From the NCBI RefSeq assembly GCF_014649995.1, contig NZ_BMUC01000006.1, positions 289,601-353,600 on the forward strand: 64,000 nucleotides of DNA, given 5' to 3'. Positions within the stretch are counted from its first letter, which is position 1, and the number at the start of each line of letters is the position of its first letter. The DNA comes from Streptomyces griseoflavus. GTDB lineage: Bacteria; Actinomycetota; Actinomycetes; Streptomycetales; Streptomycetaceae. The translations under genes and the position numbers were made by a program. The notes under the pieces were generated by a model. That model worked only from the letters and a program-made list of their open reading frames with translations. It was not told the DNA's origin and searched no databases. Below, piece after piece: positions 17,303-26,903 of the stretch.

Positions 17303-18088
17303 ATGTTCTGGGTCCCGCTCCTGCTCCTGGCCTGGGTCGTCGCCGGTGTGGCGTGCCTGCGGCTGTGCCTGGCCGCCGTGCGCGGCGCCGCCGCGCCCGC
17401 CGACGGTTCCGGTGTCGCGGAGGGGCGCGGTCTCACGCTGTACGAGGCCGCGTTCCTGTCCGGCGGCCCCGGCCGGGTCGCCGACGTCACGCTCGTCGCG
17501 ATGGCCCGTCAGCGGCGGCTGCTGCTGGCGCACACCGGCTGGGCGACGGTCGTCGACCCGCGCGGGCGGGACGACATGGAGCGTTCCGTCATAGGGGCCA
17601 TCGGACCGGGAGGCCAGTCGCCCATCGCTCCGGTGCGGACGGCCGCGGCGGGCGCCGATCCCGTGCACGGGATCGCGGAGCGGCTGGTCGGCGCCGGGCT
17701 GGCGGTGCCGGACGGTGCCGGCACGACCGTCGCCGACGCGGTGCGGCAGGTGCGGCTCGCCGCGGCGGCCGTGGCCGCACTGGGGGTGGCCGCGCTGCTG
17801 ATGCCGGCCCCGTCGGACGTGCCGCGCCATCTGGTCGCCCTGTGGTTCGCGCTGCCGCTGATCCTGGCGCTGAGCTGCCTGGCCATCGCGCGGTTCGAGG
17901 TCCACCCCTACTCGCGCTGGGCGTCCCCCGCGGGTCAGCGGCTGCTCGGCGCCCTGCCGCGGGAGGCCGGCGGCGCCGGGGACGACCGCACGTACCTCAC
18001 CTCCATCGCGGTGCGAGGCGTCCGCGCGGCGGGCGAGCCGGAGCTGCGTGCCGCCTTCGCGCACCGCGAGCCGCGCCGGGGGCGCTGA
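17303..18088 (+). CDS. TIGR04222-domain membrane protein
   Basis: A 261-residue membrane protein: one segment at residues 2-20 (FWVPLLLLAWVVAGVACL), a soluble middle with GLTLYEAAFLSGGPGRVADVTLVAMARQ that is the hallmark of the TIGR04222 family, and two segments at about 165-205. Relatives often end in a Gly/Cys-rich tail; this one ends RREPRRGR-like without cysteines. It follows the DUF692 gene by 119 bases, a pairing I recall from other Streptomyces. The ATG at 17303 stands 7 bases after TACAAA with no ribosome site, so it probably has its own leaderless promoter. Function unknown. Confidence 0.82.
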   Translation: MFWVPLLLLAWVVAGVACLRLCLAAVRGAAAPADGSGVAEGRGLTLYEAAFLSGGPGRVADVTLVAMARQRRLLLAHTGWATVVDPRGRDDMERSVIGAIGPGGQSPIAPVRTAAAGADPVHGIAERLVGAGLAVPDGAGTTVADAVRQVRLAAAAVAALGVAALLMPAPSDVPRHLVALWFALPLILALSCLAIARFEVHPYSRWASPAGQRLLGALPREAGGAGDDRTYLTSIAVRGVRAAGEPELRAAFAHREPRRGR

Positions 18089-18176
18089 CGACACACCCCG
18101 GCGAGGGGTGCTTGCCTCACACCCCCGTCGAACGAAACATCCCTTCTGTCGCCGTCGTGCACCGAAGGGACCGCCG

Positions 18177-19790
18177 ATGAGAACCGCCGCCGTCCATGTG
18201 GCCGCCGGGTCCATGCTCCTCACCGCCCTGGCCGCCGCCCCGGCCGGCGCCGGGAGTCCCGCCGCGCTCCACGCGGCCGAGCTGCGCGGCACCGCCGTGG
18301 CCGCCGCCCGCGCCGCCGACCGGGGCATCGACTTCGGCGCCTGCCCCGCCGGGCAGCAGCTCCCCGGCACCGTCCGGTGCGGCACGGTCCGCGTCCCGCT
18401 CGACTACGCCCGCCCGGACGGCGCACAGATCGAACTCGCCGTCAGCCGCGCCCGGGCCACCGGCAGGGACCCGGACGACGGCGAGCGCGCGGTGCCCCGG
18501 CAGGGCTCCCTCGTCCACAACCCTGGCGGGCCGGGCGCCGACGGCATGTACTTCCCGGTGTCGGGCGTGCTCCCCGAGTGGAAGCGCATCGCGGCGGCCT
18601 ACGACCTCGTCGGCTACGCCCCGCGCGGAGTGGGCCGCTCGGCCCCGCTGTCCTGCACGGACCCGGAGACGTTCCAGCAGGCCCCCACCGACTCACCGGT
18701 CCCTCCCCCGGCCGCGCACAAGCGCGAGCGGATCGAGCGGGCGAAGGCGTACGCGCGCGGCTGCGCCGAGCGGGCCGGGGCCTCCCTGCGCCACTACCAC
18801 TCGCTCAACAACGCACGCGACCTGGACGTCCTGCGCGCCGCCCTCGGCGAGAACCGGCTGACGTTCCTGGGCTCCTCGTACGGCACGTACCTCGGGGCCC
18901 TGTACGCCACGATGTTCCCCTCGCACGTGCGGCGGATGGTGTTCGACGCGGCGGTGAACCCGGACCCGGAACGGATCTGGTACCGCAACAACCTCGACCG
19001 GTCGGCGGCGTTCGAGGACCGCTGGGCGGACTTCCGTGCGTGGGCCGCCCGGCACCACGCCGTGTACGGGCTCGGCGCCGACGCGCGCGGGGTGCAGGCG
19101 AGTTACGAGAAGGCGCGGGCCCGGCTGGCGAGGGAACCGGCGGGCGGGAAGGTGGGGCCGGAGCAGTTGCAGGCGGCCCTGTCGCAGACCGCGTACTACG
19201 ACGACCTCTGGCCGCACCGCGCCCACGCCCTCTCGGCGTACCTGAAGGGCGATCCCCGACCGCTGGTCGAACAGGCGCGGACCTACCCGGAGGCGGCGGC
19301 GGAGGCGGAGAACGCGCGGGCGGTGTACCTCGCCGTGGAGTGCAACGACGCGCCCTGGCCGGCCGACTGGGCGGTGTGGGACCGGGACAACACCCGGCTC
19401 GCGCGCCGGGCGCCCTTCGAGACCTGGGCCGGCGTGTGGACGCATCTGCCCTGCGCCTACTGGAAGGGGCCCCGGCAGCGGCCGCTGGACGTGCGCGCGG
19501 GGCGGGACGAACTGCCGCCGACGCTCGTCCTGGCCGCCGAGCGGGACGCGGCCGCCCCCTACGACGGTGCCCTGGAACTGCGCCGGCGGCTGGCGGGGGC
19601 GACGCTGGTGACCGAGCGGGACGCCGGCAGCCACGGCATCGCGGGCGGCCCCAACTCCTGTGTCAACGGGCACCTGGAGGCGTACCTCCTGAAGGGCCGT
19701 GTCCCGGGGCGGCACGCGTCCTGCGCACCGCACCCGGAGCCGGGGCCGGGACCGCGGACCCGGCCGGTGCCGGGGCCGGGTCCGCGCTAG
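18177..19790 (+). CDS. Secreted S33-family alpha/beta-hydrolase (tripeptidyl aminopeptidase-like)
   Basis: A 537-residue exported hydrolase of the SlpD/SlpE/Tap type, which releases peptides from protein N termini outside the cell. The signal peptide spans about residues 1-25 (MRTAAVHVAAGSMLLTALAA). The oxyanion region is LVHNPGGPGADGMYF; the nucleophile elbow GSSYGTYLG places Ser at residue 234; the C-terminal lid domain carries LVLAAERDAAAPYDGALEL (acid) and GSHGIAGGPNSC (His, with the conserved cysteine). The last 20 residues are a Pro/Gly repeat, PGPGPR-like. The ATG at 18177 has AAGGGA upstream. It converges with hemQ, only 8 bases away. Confidence 0.87.
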   Translation: MRTAAVHVAAGSMLLTALAAAPAGAGSPAALHAAELRGTAVAAARAADRGIDFGACPAGQQLPGTVRCGTVRVPLDYARPDGAQIELAVSRARATGRDPDDGERAVPRQGSLVHNPGGPGADGMYFPVSGVLPEWKRIAAAYDLVGYAPRGVGRSAPLSCTDPETFQQAPTDSPVPPPAAHKRERIERAKAYARGCAERAGASLRHYHSLNNARDLDVLRAALGENRLTFLGSSYGTYLGALYATMFPSHVRRMVFDAAVNPDPERIWYRNNLDRSAAFEDRWADFRAWAARHHAVYGLGADARGVQASYEKARARLAREPAGGKVGPEQLQAALSQTAYYDDLWPHRAHALSAYLKGDPRPLVEQARTYPEAAAEAENARAVYLAVECNDAPWPADWAVWDRDNTRLARRAPFETWAGVWTHLPCAYWKGPRQRPLDVRAGRDELPPTLVLAAERDAAAPYDGALELRRRLAGATLVTERDAGSHGIAGGPNSCVNGHLEAYLLKGRVPGRHASCAPHPEPGPGPRTRPVPGPGPR

Positions 19791-19798
19791 CGCCGCCG

Positions 19799-20524
19799 TC
19801 AGGCCAGGCCCGCGACCAGGTCCGCGACGTCCTTGCGGCGGCCCGTGTAGAACGGGACCTCCTCGCGGACGTGCATCCGGGCCTCCGAGCCGCGCAGGTG
19901 GCGCATCAGGTCGACGATGCGGTCCAGTTCGTCGGCCTCGAAGGCGAGGATCCACTCGTAGTCGCCGAGCGAGAACGAGGCGACCGTGTTGGCCCGCACG
20001 TCGGGGTAACCGCGGGCCATCTTGCCGTGGTCGGCGAGCATGCGCCGGCGGTCCTCGTCGGGCAGCAGGTACCAGTCGTAGGAGCGCACGAAGGGATAGA
20101 CGCTCACGTAGTCGCGGGGCGTCTCGTCGGCGAGGAACGCCGGGATGTGCGAGCGGTTGAACTCGGCGGGGCGGTGCAGCGCCATGTTCGACCACACCGG
20201 TTCCAGCGCGCGGCCGAGCCGGGTGCGGCGGAAGAGGTTGTACGCCTCCTGGAGCCGGTCGGCGGTCTCCGCGTGCCACCAGATCATGACGTCGGCGTCC
20301 GCGCGCAGGCCCGACACGTCGTAGGTGCCGCGGATCGTGACGTCCTTGGCGGCGAGCTGGTCGAACAGCTCCTGGACCTCCTCGGCGTACCCGGCGCGGT
20401 CCTCGGGCAGCACGTCCTTCAGCTTGAACACCGACCAGAGGGTGTAGCGGATGACCTCGTTGAGGTCCTTGGCCAGCTTGCCCTTGTTGGGGATGCGGTC
20501 GGGGGTGGTGGCGTCGTCACTCAT
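19799..20524 (-). CDS. hemQ: Coproheme decarboxylase HemQ/ChdC
   Basis: A 241-residue enzyme of the chlorite-dismutase fold that performs the last step of the coproporphyrin-dependent heme pathway, converting coproheme to heme b with hydrogen peroxide. The proximal heme ligand is H166 in [10 protein letters not shown], and the catalytic tyrosine is probably Y149 in RSYDWYLLP. It ends with [19 protein letters not shown], typical of actinobacterial HemQ. The start follows the hemG stop by 5 bases, so the two are an operon in pathway order. hemE of the same pathway lies at 35178. Confidence 0.95.
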   Translation of the reverse strand: MSDDATTPDRIPNKGKLAKDLNEVIRYTLWSVFKLKDVLPEDRAGYAEEVQELFDQLAAKDVTIRGTYDVSGLRADADVMIWWHAETADRLQEAYNLFRRTRLGRALEPVWSNMALHRPAEFNRSHIPAFLADETPRDYVSVYPFVRSYDWYLLPDEDRRRMLADHGKMARGYPDVRANTVASFSLGDYEWILAFEADELDRIVDLMRHLRGSEARMHVREEVPFYTGRRKDVADLVAGLA

Positions 20525-20529
20525 GTGCC

Positions 20530-21987
20530 TTATTCTCCTGCTCCGCCGTGGAGGCTTTGCACCGGGTTGGCGGTGAGCTCCTGCACACCGTGCAGGTCAC
20601 CGTGGATCTGGTCGACGGCGGCGTACGCGCTCGCGATGCACGCGGGGACGCCGACACCGTCGTAGGCCGCGCCGCACACCGCGAGCCCGGCGAGGCCCGC
20701 GAGGTGCGCGCGGACCCGCGTCACGCGCGCGTGGTGGCCGACGGGGTACTGGGGCAGGCCGTCCTGCCAGCGGGTCACCCGGCTCGCGACCGGGGCGGCG
20801 GTCAGACCGGTGGCCGCCCGGAGGTCGTGGCGGGAGACCTCGACGAGGTCGGCGTCGTCACGGCCGAGGATCTCCGTCTCGCCGTGCCGGCCCACCGAGG
20901 TGCGCAGGACGACCAGGTCCGGGTTCTCCTCGTCGATCCAGCCCCACTTGCGGGAGGCGAAGGTGGACGCCTTGATGGTGCGCCCGTCGACGGGCGGCAC
21001 GAGGAATCCGCTGCCCTCGGGCAGAGCGGCCTCCGCCCGGCGGTAGGCGAGGGTGATCAGCGCCATGGAGGCGTACTCCACACCGGAGAGTTCGGCGGCG
21101 GCTCCAGGTGCCTCGGCGCGCAGCAGGGCGGCGGCGGCCGGCGCGGGAACGGCGACGACGACCGCGTCGGCGCGCAGCACCCGCTCCCCGGCGACGACCC
21201 GCCAGCCGTCCTCCGGGTCCCGGCGCAGCCCGGTGACGGGCGTACCGGTCAGGATCTCGGCGCCGCGGGCCCGCACGGACTCCGCGACGGCGAGCGGGAG
21301 GGTGCCCACCCCGCCGGCGATGCCCATGAACACCGGGCCGGTCTGCCCGGCCGCGGCGGCCCTCGCCTGGATCTCGCGGACGCCCTCGGTCAGGGAGGTG
21401 TGGGTGCGGGCGGCCTCGAAGAGCTGCGGGACCGCCGCGCGCATCGAGATGCGGTACGCGTCGCCCGCGTACACCCCGCCGAGCAGGGGCTCCACGAGAC
21501 GGTCGACGACCTCGCGGCCGAGGCGCGCCGCCACGTACTCGCCGATCGCCACGTCGTCGCCGACCTCGGTGCGGGGCAGACCGGCGTCCCGTTCGATCCG
21601 GGCGAGCCCTTCGTCGGACAGCACTCCGGCGAGGGCGGCGGAGGTGCCCGGCACGCCCATGACGTGGCCCTTGGGCATGGGGCGCAGCGCACCGCGGGTC
21701 CACAGCGCGGCCGAGGCGGTGGCCGGCGGCTGGAGCCGGCCGGCGAGGCCCACCTCGCGGGCGAGGCCGACCGCCTCGGGGCGGCGGGCCAGCAGCGACT
21801 CCGCGCCGAGGTCGACGCGGGCGCCCGCGATCTCGCCGGGCAGCAGCTTGCCGCCGACCCGGTCCGAGGCCTCCAGGACGGTGACCCGCGCGCCGCGCTC
21901 CAGCAGCCGGTGCGCGGCGGCCAGCCCGGCGATCCCGGCTCCGACGACGACGACCCGCGCCCCGTCGCCCGCATGTGATCCGCTCAT
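20530..21987 (-). CDS. hemG: Coproporphyrinogen III / protoporphyrinogen oxidase
   Basis: A 485-residue FAD protein of the HemY/CgoX type; in actinobacteria it oxidises coproporphyrinogen III to coproporphyrin III. The N-terminal dinucleotide fold is [18 protein letters not shown] followed by [12 protein letters not shown]. The family motif [18 protein letters not shown] is in the middle, and the FAD-closing [19 protein letters not shown] is at the end. The ATG at 21987 has GGTGGAGG upstream. It is the first gene of the hemG-hemQ operon. Also annotated hemY or cgoX in other genomes; chemistry fixed by family and by the HemQ partner, not by sequence alone. Confidence 0.93.
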   Translation of the reverse strand: MSGSHAGDGARVVVVGAGIAGLAAAHRLLERGARVTVLEASDRVGGKLLPGEIAGARVDLGAESLLARRPEAVGLAREVGLAGRLQPPATASAALWTRGALRPMPKGHVMGVPGTSAALAGVLSDEGLARIERDAGLPRTEVGDDVAIGEYVAARLGREVVDRLVEPLLGGVYAGDAYRISMRAAVPQLFEAARTHTSLTEGVREIQARAAAAGQTGPVFMGIAGGVGTLPLAVAESVRARGAEILTGTPVTGLRRDPEDGWRVVAGERVLRADAVVVAVPAPAAAALLRAEAPGAAAELSGVEYASMALITLAYRRAEAALPEGSGFLVPPVDGRTIKASTFASRKWGWIDEENPDLVVLRTSVGRHGETEILGRDDADLVEVSRHDLRAATGLTAAPVASRVTRWQDGLPQYPVGHHARVTRVRAHLAGLAGLAVCGAAYDGVGVPACIASAYAAVDQIHGDLHGVQELTANPVQSLHGGAGE

Positions 21988-22143
21988 GCCTCCACCTTCT
22001 CAGACGGCGCCGGCGCCCCCGCCAGGGCCATGTGGCCCCGCCGAGTCCCTACCGTGACCGCATCGGGACCGTCCGGCACCAACGTTTCGCCCCCTCACGG
22101 CGTCGAAGGAACGTCAGTCATCACGATGCAGGGGGAGTTCCAC

Positions 22144-23136
22144 ATGCGCACACGACGATCCGTACGACCCGCACAGGCGCTGGCCGGGGTCCTGCTGACG
22201 GCGGCCCTCACGGTCACCGGGTGCAGTGGTGCGGGCGGCGACTCGGGCAGTTCCCTGGCCGACGACAAGGCCGCCGTGGCGCCGGAGCGGGGGCAGGAGG
22301 CCGCCCGCGACGGGGCCGCGGGGGACGCGGGCGCCGGGCAGGGCGCCCCGGGCGGCTCGGCGGACGGCGCGCCGGCGGCCACGCCGAAGGCCACCGCGAA
22401 CCACGTCGTCCGCACCGCCTCGCTGACGGTGCGGGTGAAGGACGTGCCCGAGGCGCTGGAGGAGGCCCGTACGGCGACCGGGAACGCGGGCGGCTACGTC
22501 GGTGACGAGACCACCCGGCGGGACGCGGAGGGCCACGAGCACACGCGCGTGGTGCTGCGGGTGCCCGTCGCCCGGTACGCGGAGGTCCTGGCCGCCCTCG
22601 AGGGCTCGGGCGAGCTCGTCGAGCGCCGCGCGAAGGCCGAGGACGTCACCGGCCAGGTGGTCGACGTGGACAGCCGGGTCGCGTCGCAGCGGGCCAGCGT
22701 GGCCCGGGTGCGCGAGCTGATGGACCGGGCGACGAAGCTCAGCGACGTGGTCACCCTGGAGGGCGAACTGAGCACCCGCCAGGCGGATCTGGAGTCCCTG
22801 CTGGCCCAGCAGGCGGCCCTGAAGGACCGTACGAGCCTGGCGACGATCACCCTGTCCCTGTCCGGGGCGCCGGCGGAGCCGGGCGGCAGCGACGACGGTC
22901 CCGGCTTCGTGGACGCCCTCGCGGGGGGCTGGGACGCGTTCGTGACCGTGCTGCGCTGGCTGACCGTGGCGATCGGGGCGGTCCTGCCGTTCGCGGCGCT
23001 CGCGGCGCTGCTGGTCCTGCTGTGGGTGAAGGCCCTGCGGCCCCTGCTGCGGCGGCGCCCGCGGGCGGCCTCGGGCGTGGCCCCCGCTCCCGCTCCCGTC
23101 CGGCCGGGCGGCGGGCAGGAGGACCCGGCGAACTGA
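22144..23136 (+). CDS. DUF4349 lipoprotein
   Basis: A 330-residue membrane-attached lipoprotein. The signal ends in the lipobox VTGC near residue 26. A low-complexity Gly/Ala stretch follows, then the DUF4349 domain: VVRTASLTVRVKDVPEALEEA, GGYVGDE, RVVLRVPVARYAEVLAAL and a coiled-coil QRASVARVRELMDRATKL with ELSTRQADLESLLAQQ. A membrane helix near residue 270-300 and a basic, proline-rich cytoplasmic tail end the protein. It is thus anchored at both ends. I take ATG 22144 because GGGGAG lies just upstream; ATG 22126 is in frame but weaker. Function unknown. Confidence 0.85.
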   Translation: MRTRRSVRPAQALAGVLLTAALTVTGCSGAGGDSGSSLADDKAAVAPERGQEAARDGAAGDAGAGQGAPGGSADGAPAATPKATANHVVRTASLTVRVKDVPEALEEARTATGNAGGYVGDETTRRDAEGHEHTRVVLRVPVARYAEVLAALEGSGELVERRAKAEDVTGQVVDVDSRVASQRASVARVRELMDRATKLSDVVTLEGELSTRQADLESLLAQQAALKDRTSLATITLSLSGAPAEPGGSDDGPGFVDALAGGWDAFVTVLRWLTVAIGAVLPFAALAALLVLLWVKALRPLLRRRPRAASGVAPAPAPVRPGGGQEDPAN

Positions 23137-23181
23137 CGGGCCCCTGGGCCGCGGAGTGCCCCGGCGCCGTAGCGTGTCCGC

Positions 23182-24579
23182 ATGGACAAGAGCGATGCGC
23201 GTGGTGCCGGGGAACGTCTCGTCGTGATCGGCGGTGACGCCGCGGGGATGTCCGCGGCGTCACAGGCCCGCCGCCTCAGGGGGCCCGGCGAGCTGGAGAT
23301 CGTGGCGTTCGAACGGGGCCGCTTCACCTCCTTCTCGGCGTGCGGCATCCCCTACTGGGTGAGCGGGGACGTACCCGACCGGGACCGGCTGATCGCCCGC
23401 ACCGCCGAGGAGCACCGCGCGCGGGACATCGATCTGCGGCTGTGCACCGAGGTCACGGCGATCGACACCGACCGCGGCCGGGTCCGCGCGCGTGACGTGG
23501 ATTCCGGCACCGAGTCCTGGACGTCGTACGACAAACTGGTGATCGCGACGGGTGCGCGGCCGATCCGCCCGGAGCTTCCCGGCATGGACGCCCCCGGGGT
23601 GCACGGGGTGCAGACCCTGGACGACGGGCAGGCCCTGCTGGACACGCTGCACCGCACCCGCGGCCGCCGCGCGGTGGTGATCGGCGCGGGGTACATCGGC
23701 GTGGAGATGGCCGAGGCGATGATCAAACGCGGCTACGAGGTGACGGTCGTCAACCGCGGCAAGGAGCCCATGGCGACCCTCGACCCCGACATGGGCCGCC
23801 TGGTGCACCGGGCCATGGAGGGCATGGGCATCACCATGGTCAACGACGCCGAGGTCACCAAGCTGCTGACGGGTGACGACGGCCGGGTGCGCGCGGTCGC
23901 CACGGAGAGCGCCGAGTACCCGGCCGACGTCGTCGTCCTCGGCATCGGCGTGCGGCCGGAGACGGCGCTCGCGCGGGCGGCAGGGCTCCCCCTGGGCGAC
24001 TCCGGCGGGCTGCTCACCGACCGGTCGATGCGGGTGCGGGGGCACGAGAACATCTGGGCGGGCGGCGACTGCGTGGAGGTCCTCGACCTGGTCTCCGGGC
24101 AGCAGCGGCACATCCCGCTGGGCACCCACGCCAACAAGCACGGCCAGATCATCGGCGCCAACGCGGGCGGGGGCTACGCCACCTTCCCGGGCGTGGTCGG
24201 CACGGCGGTCAGCAAGGTGTGCGACCTGGAGATCGCGCGCACGGGGCTGCGGGAGACTGACGCCCGCCGGGCGGGTCTGCGGTTCGAGTCGGTGACCATC
24301 GAGTCGACCAGCCGGGCCGGCTACTACCCGGACGCCTCGCCCATGACGGTGAAGATGCTCGCCGAACTGCGCACGGGCCGCCTCCTCGGCGTGCAGATCG
24401 TCGGCCGTGAGGGCGCGGGCAAGCGGGTCGACATCGCGGCGGTCGCCCTCACGGCCGGCATGACGGTGGAGCAGATGACCGCCCTCGACCTGGGCTACGC
24501 CCCGCCGTTCTCACCGGTCTGGGACCCGGTCCTGGTGGCGGCCCGCAAGGCGACGGCGAAGATCGGGGCAGCCGTGTGA
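23182..24579 (+). CDS. CoA-disulfide-reductase-like FAD/NAD(P) oxidoreductase
   Basis: A 465-residue single-cysteine flavoprotein related to CoA-disulfide reductase, NADH peroxidase and NADH oxidase. FAD motif VVIGGDAAGMSAASQARR at residues 14-31; the redox cysteine is C54 in SFSACGIPYW; NAD(P) motif VVIGAGYIGVEMAEA in the middle; FAD-closing NIWAGGDCVEV; dimerisation domain with GVVGTAVSKVCDLEIARTG. The single cysteine suggests a sulfenate or mixed CoA disulfide rather than a thioredoxin-type pair. Streptomyces use mycothiol, so the physiological substrate is open. The ATG at 23182 follows a TAGCGT box by 6 bases with no ribosome site, so it is probably leaderless. Confidence 0.88.
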   Translation: MDKSDARGAGERLVVIGGDAAGMSAASQARRLRGPGELEIVAFERGRFTSFSACGIPYWVSGDVPDRDRLIARTAEEHRARDIDLRLCTEVTAIDTDRGRVRARDVDSGTESWTSYDKLVIATGARPIRPELPGMDAPGVHGVQTLDDGQALLDTLHRTRGRRAVVIGAGYIGVEMAEAMIKRGYEVTVVNRGKEPMATLDPDMGRLVHRAMEGMGITMVNDAEVTKLLTGDDGRVRAVATESAEYPADVVVLGIGVRPETALARAAGLPLGDSGGLLTDRSMRVRGHENIWAGGDCVEVLDLVSGQQRHIPLGTHANKHGQIIGANAGGGYATFPGVVGTAVSKVCDLEIARTGLRETDARRAGLRFESVTIESTSRAGYYPDASPMTVKMLAELRTGRLLGVQIVGREGAGKRVDIAAVALTAGMTVEQMTALDLGYAPPFSPVWDPVLVAARKATAKIGAAV

Positions 24580-24603
24580 GGGGGGCCGTGCGGCGCCGCT
24601 GAC

Positions 24604-24626
24604 AGGGGCGCGGGGAACCGCGCGAC
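24604..24626 (+). repeat. Streptomyces dispersed intergenic repeat, copy 1
   Basis: GGGGCGCGGGGAACCGCGCG-type sequence, a short element I know as very common between Streptomyces genes. It lies 24 bases after the flavoprotein stop. A reverse-oriented copy is at 39537. Confidence 0.6.
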
Positions 24627-24675
24627 ACGCCGCGGCGGACCGGCGCGCCCGGTTCCCCCGCGGCGTCCCGCCGGC

Positions 24676-24996
24676 TCACCCGGTGCCGTTGATCCGCTCG
24701 ATCGCCTGCCGCGCCTGCTCCGCCGGCGGCCGGGACGGCAACGAGGACACCGAGGCGCTCGACGGCACGGGCGGCGGCTGCTCCCCCGCCGGTCGCGCGT
24801 GCGCGGCGGGCCGCGCGGACCGCAGCCGGTGGCTCACCGCCTCGTCCAGCGTCACCGGCCGCTGCGTCTGGGAGGCGAGCCGCCCGGCCTCCTGGCCGAG
24901 CCGGGCGATGTCCTCCCAGGGCAGGCGCACCACGAGCGTCAGCTCGGCCTCGCCGTCGGGCAGCGCGTGCATCGCGGGACTCACTCGGTCGTTCAT
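24676..24996 (-). CDS. Small conserved hypothetical protein
   Basis: A 106-residue soluble protein. The first 60 residues are conserved-looking ([42 protein letters not shown]), predicting a strand, a helix and a second helix; the remainder is Pro/Ala/Ser-rich and ends [14 protein letters not shown] use the ATG at 24996, which has GAGGGAT upstream; ATG 25011 is also in frame. It is divergent from the rhomboid gene. The strand-helix-helix start resembles ribbon-helix-helix regulators, but that is only an impression. Function unknown. Confidence 0.65.
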   Translation of the reverse strand: MNDRVSPAMHALPDGEAELTLVVRLPWEDIARLGQEAGRLASQTQRPVTLDEAVSHRLRSARPAAHARPAGEQPPPVPSSASVSSLPSRPPAEQARQAIERINGTG

Positions 24997-25119
24997 CGCC
25001 ACATCCCTCACGTCGGCCCCGCGGCGTCTTCCCCGCGCCGCGGACGTCGAGGAGTCATACGCACGCCCGTACGGCTGTGTTCAGCGGGGCCCCGGATTCA
25101 CGCACCGGCCTCCGGGCAC

Positions 25120-25950
25120 ATGTGGAGCGTGGTCATCCCCGTGCACGACGTGAACCCGGCGCGACGCACCCCGTGGGTGACGTACGCGCTGATCGCCGCC
25201 AACTTCGTCGTCTTCCTGGCGTTCACGCCCGGCGTCGTCGACTCGCTCACCGGCGGCAGCGGCCTGGCCGAGCTGTGCCGGCTCCAGGCGTTCCTGGAGC
25301 GCTACGCGGTGGTCCCGCAGGAGCTGATCCACCACCGGACACCGGACCTGGTGCCCACGGGCGGCACCGGCGTGGGCCCCCAGGGGCCGGGATGCGTGGT
25401 GGACCGGCCGGGCTACGACAAGTCCCCCGAGCTGAGCGTCCTCACGGCGATGTTCCTGCACGGCGGCTGGCTGCACCTGCTGGGCAACATGCTGTTCCTG
25501 TGGATCTTCGGCAACAACGTCGAGGACCGCCTGGGGCACGTCCGCTACCTGCTGTTCTACCTGGTGTGCGGGTACGCGGCGGCGTACGGCTTCGCCCTCC
25601 TCAACGCCGGCTCGGGCGACCCCCTGATCGGCGCGTCCGGAGCCGTGGCCGGGGTGCTGGGCGCCTACCTGGTGCTCTACCCGAAGGCCCGCGTGTGGGT
25701 CCTCGTCCCCTTCCTGATCTTCCTGCCCCTGCGGCTGCCCGCCTGGCTGGTCCTGGGCTCCTGGTTCGTGCTGCAGGCGTTCTACTCCGCCGGCCAGGGG
25801 GTGTCCGAGGCCGGCACCGTCGCCTACGTGGCCCATGTGGCCGGCTTCGCCGTCGGCATGCTCCTCGCCTGGCCCCTCAAGCCCGGCACTCCCCCGCCGC
25901 CGGACCCGCACGGCGTCCGCTTCGGCCGGCGGGCCCGGCGGACCTGGTAG
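25120..25950 (+). CDS. Rhomboid-family intramembrane serine protease
   Basis: A 276-residue membrane protease with about six or seven helices. Helix 1 is [17 protein letters not shown]; an extracellular loop with two cysteines follows (LCRLQ and GCVVDRP). The core is [28 protein letters not shown], the catalytic [14 protein letters not shown] (serine in GxSG) and the catalytic histidine in [14 protein letters not shown]. Substrates are unknown. The ATG at 25120 has no clear ribosome site; GTG 25129, which would give a start close to the usual VIPVHDVNP, is a fair alternative. It converges with gntR across a hairpin. Confidence 0.9.
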   Translation: MWSVVIPVHDVNPARRTPWVTYALIAANFVVFLAFTPGVVDSLTGGSGLAELCRLQAFLERYAVVPQELIHHRTPDLVPTGGTGVGPQGPGCVVDRPGYDKSPELSVLTAMFLHGGWLHLLGNMLFLWIFGNNVEDRLGHVRYLLFYLVCGYAAAYGFALLNAGSGDPLIGASGAVAGVLGAYLVLYPKARVWVLVPFLIFLPLRLPAWLVLGSWFVLQAFYSAGQGVSEAGTVAYVAHVAGFAVGMLLAWPLKPGTPPPPDPHGVRFGRRARRTW

Positions 25951-26004
25951 GGCGGCCGCGCCCCGGGCCGGGGACGGGCCGGGCCCCGGAGCGGGCGGGG
26001 CGGC

Positions 26005-26030
26005 GGGCGGCGGTCCGGGGACCGCCGCCC
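26005..26030. terminator. Hairpin between rhomboid gene and gntR
   Basis: GGGCGGCGGT pairs exactly with ACCGCCGCCC across a CCGGGG loop, between two convergent genes. Confidence 0.65.
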
Positions 26031-26035
26031 GGCCG

Positions 26036-26794
26036 TCACCGGCGCAGCAGCAGCGAGGTGACCCGCAGGCGCCCGCTGTGGATCCACACGTCCGAGTACT
26101 CCACCGGCCGGTCGTCGGCGAGGTAGGTGACCTGCTGGAGGTACTGCACGGGGGCGCCCTCGTCCAGCTCCAGGGCGGTGGCGACGTCGTCGGTGGCGGC
26201 CTCGGCGCCGAAGGTACGGCGGGCGGTGGCGATCTTCAGCCCGTAGGTGCCCTCCAGGACGCCGAAGAGGCTGGAGGTCGTGAAGTCCTCCTCCTCGATC
26301 CCGGGCGCGAGGTCGGTGCGGACGAAGTTGAACAGCAGCGCGACCGGCCCCTGGTCCGTCCGGCGTACCCGCACCAGCCGCAGCACCTGGGTGCCGGGGG
26401 CGACGTCCAGCAGGGCGGCGACGGGGCGCGGCGGCACGATCAGCGAGCATTCGCGCACCGAGGTCGTGGTGACGATCCCCTGGCTGGCGAAGTCCTCGGA
26501 CAGGGTGCTCAGTTTCTGGGCGATCGCGGGCTCGATCGTCGTGGAGGTGACGAAGGTGCCCCGCCCGCGCACCTGGCGCAGCAGGCCCTCCTCGATGAGC
26601 GTGGTCAGCGCCCGGCGCAGGGTGCCGCGGCTGACGCCGAACTCACGGGCCAGTTCCGGCTCGCTCTTGAGGCGGTAGTGCGGCGGCCACTCACCTCCCG
26701 CGATGCGCAGCCTGATGTGTTCCGAGATCTGGACGTGGATCGCCGTGGGGACGTCCCGCTTGATACCCGGGGGCTGCCGTTCGTCGGCCGTCAC
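26036..26794 (-). CDS. GntR-family (HutC/UTRA) transcriptional regulator
   Basis: A 252-residue regulator. Residues about 15-85 are the winged helix ([47 protein letters not shown]) followed by GRGTFV; residues 100-250 are a UTRA ligand-binding domain of chorismate-lyase fold ([20 protein letters not shown]). Such proteins sense phosphorylated sugars or related metabolites. It lies directly downstream of the rbs-deoC operon on the same strand but behind a terminator (26858-26888), and is the obvious candidate to control that operon. The start is a GTG with AAGGAG 12 bases upstream. Confidence 0.9.
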   Translation of the reverse strand: MTADERQPPGIKRDVPTAIHVQISEHIRLRIAGGEWPPHYRLKSEPELAREFGVSRGTLRRALTTLIEEGLLRQVRGRGTFVTSTTIEPAIAQKLSTLSEDFASQGIVTTTSVRECSLIVPPRPVAALLDVAPGTQVLRLVRVRRTDQGPVALLFNFVRTDLAPGIEEEDFTTSSLFGVLEGTYGLKIATARRTFGAEAATDDVATALELDEGAPVQYLQQVTYLADDRPVEYSDVWIHSGRLRVTSLLLRR

Positions 26795-26857
26795 CGTGGT
26801 CGCATCTCCTTAGTGTGCTCTCGCCGGAGGGCGTGCGCCGCTCCGGCGTCGAAAACC

Positions 26858-26888
26858 GTGCCCCGGCCGCGACGGGCGGCCGGGGCAC
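26858..26888 (-). terminator. Terminator of the rbs-deoC operon
   Basis: A 13-bp perfect stem, GTGCCCCGGCCGC with its complement, around a 5-base loop. On the minus strand it is followed by GGTTTTCG, a short T run, so it ends transcripts coming from deoC. Confidence 0.75.
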
Positions 26889-26903
26889 GACGACGGCGGC
26901 CGG

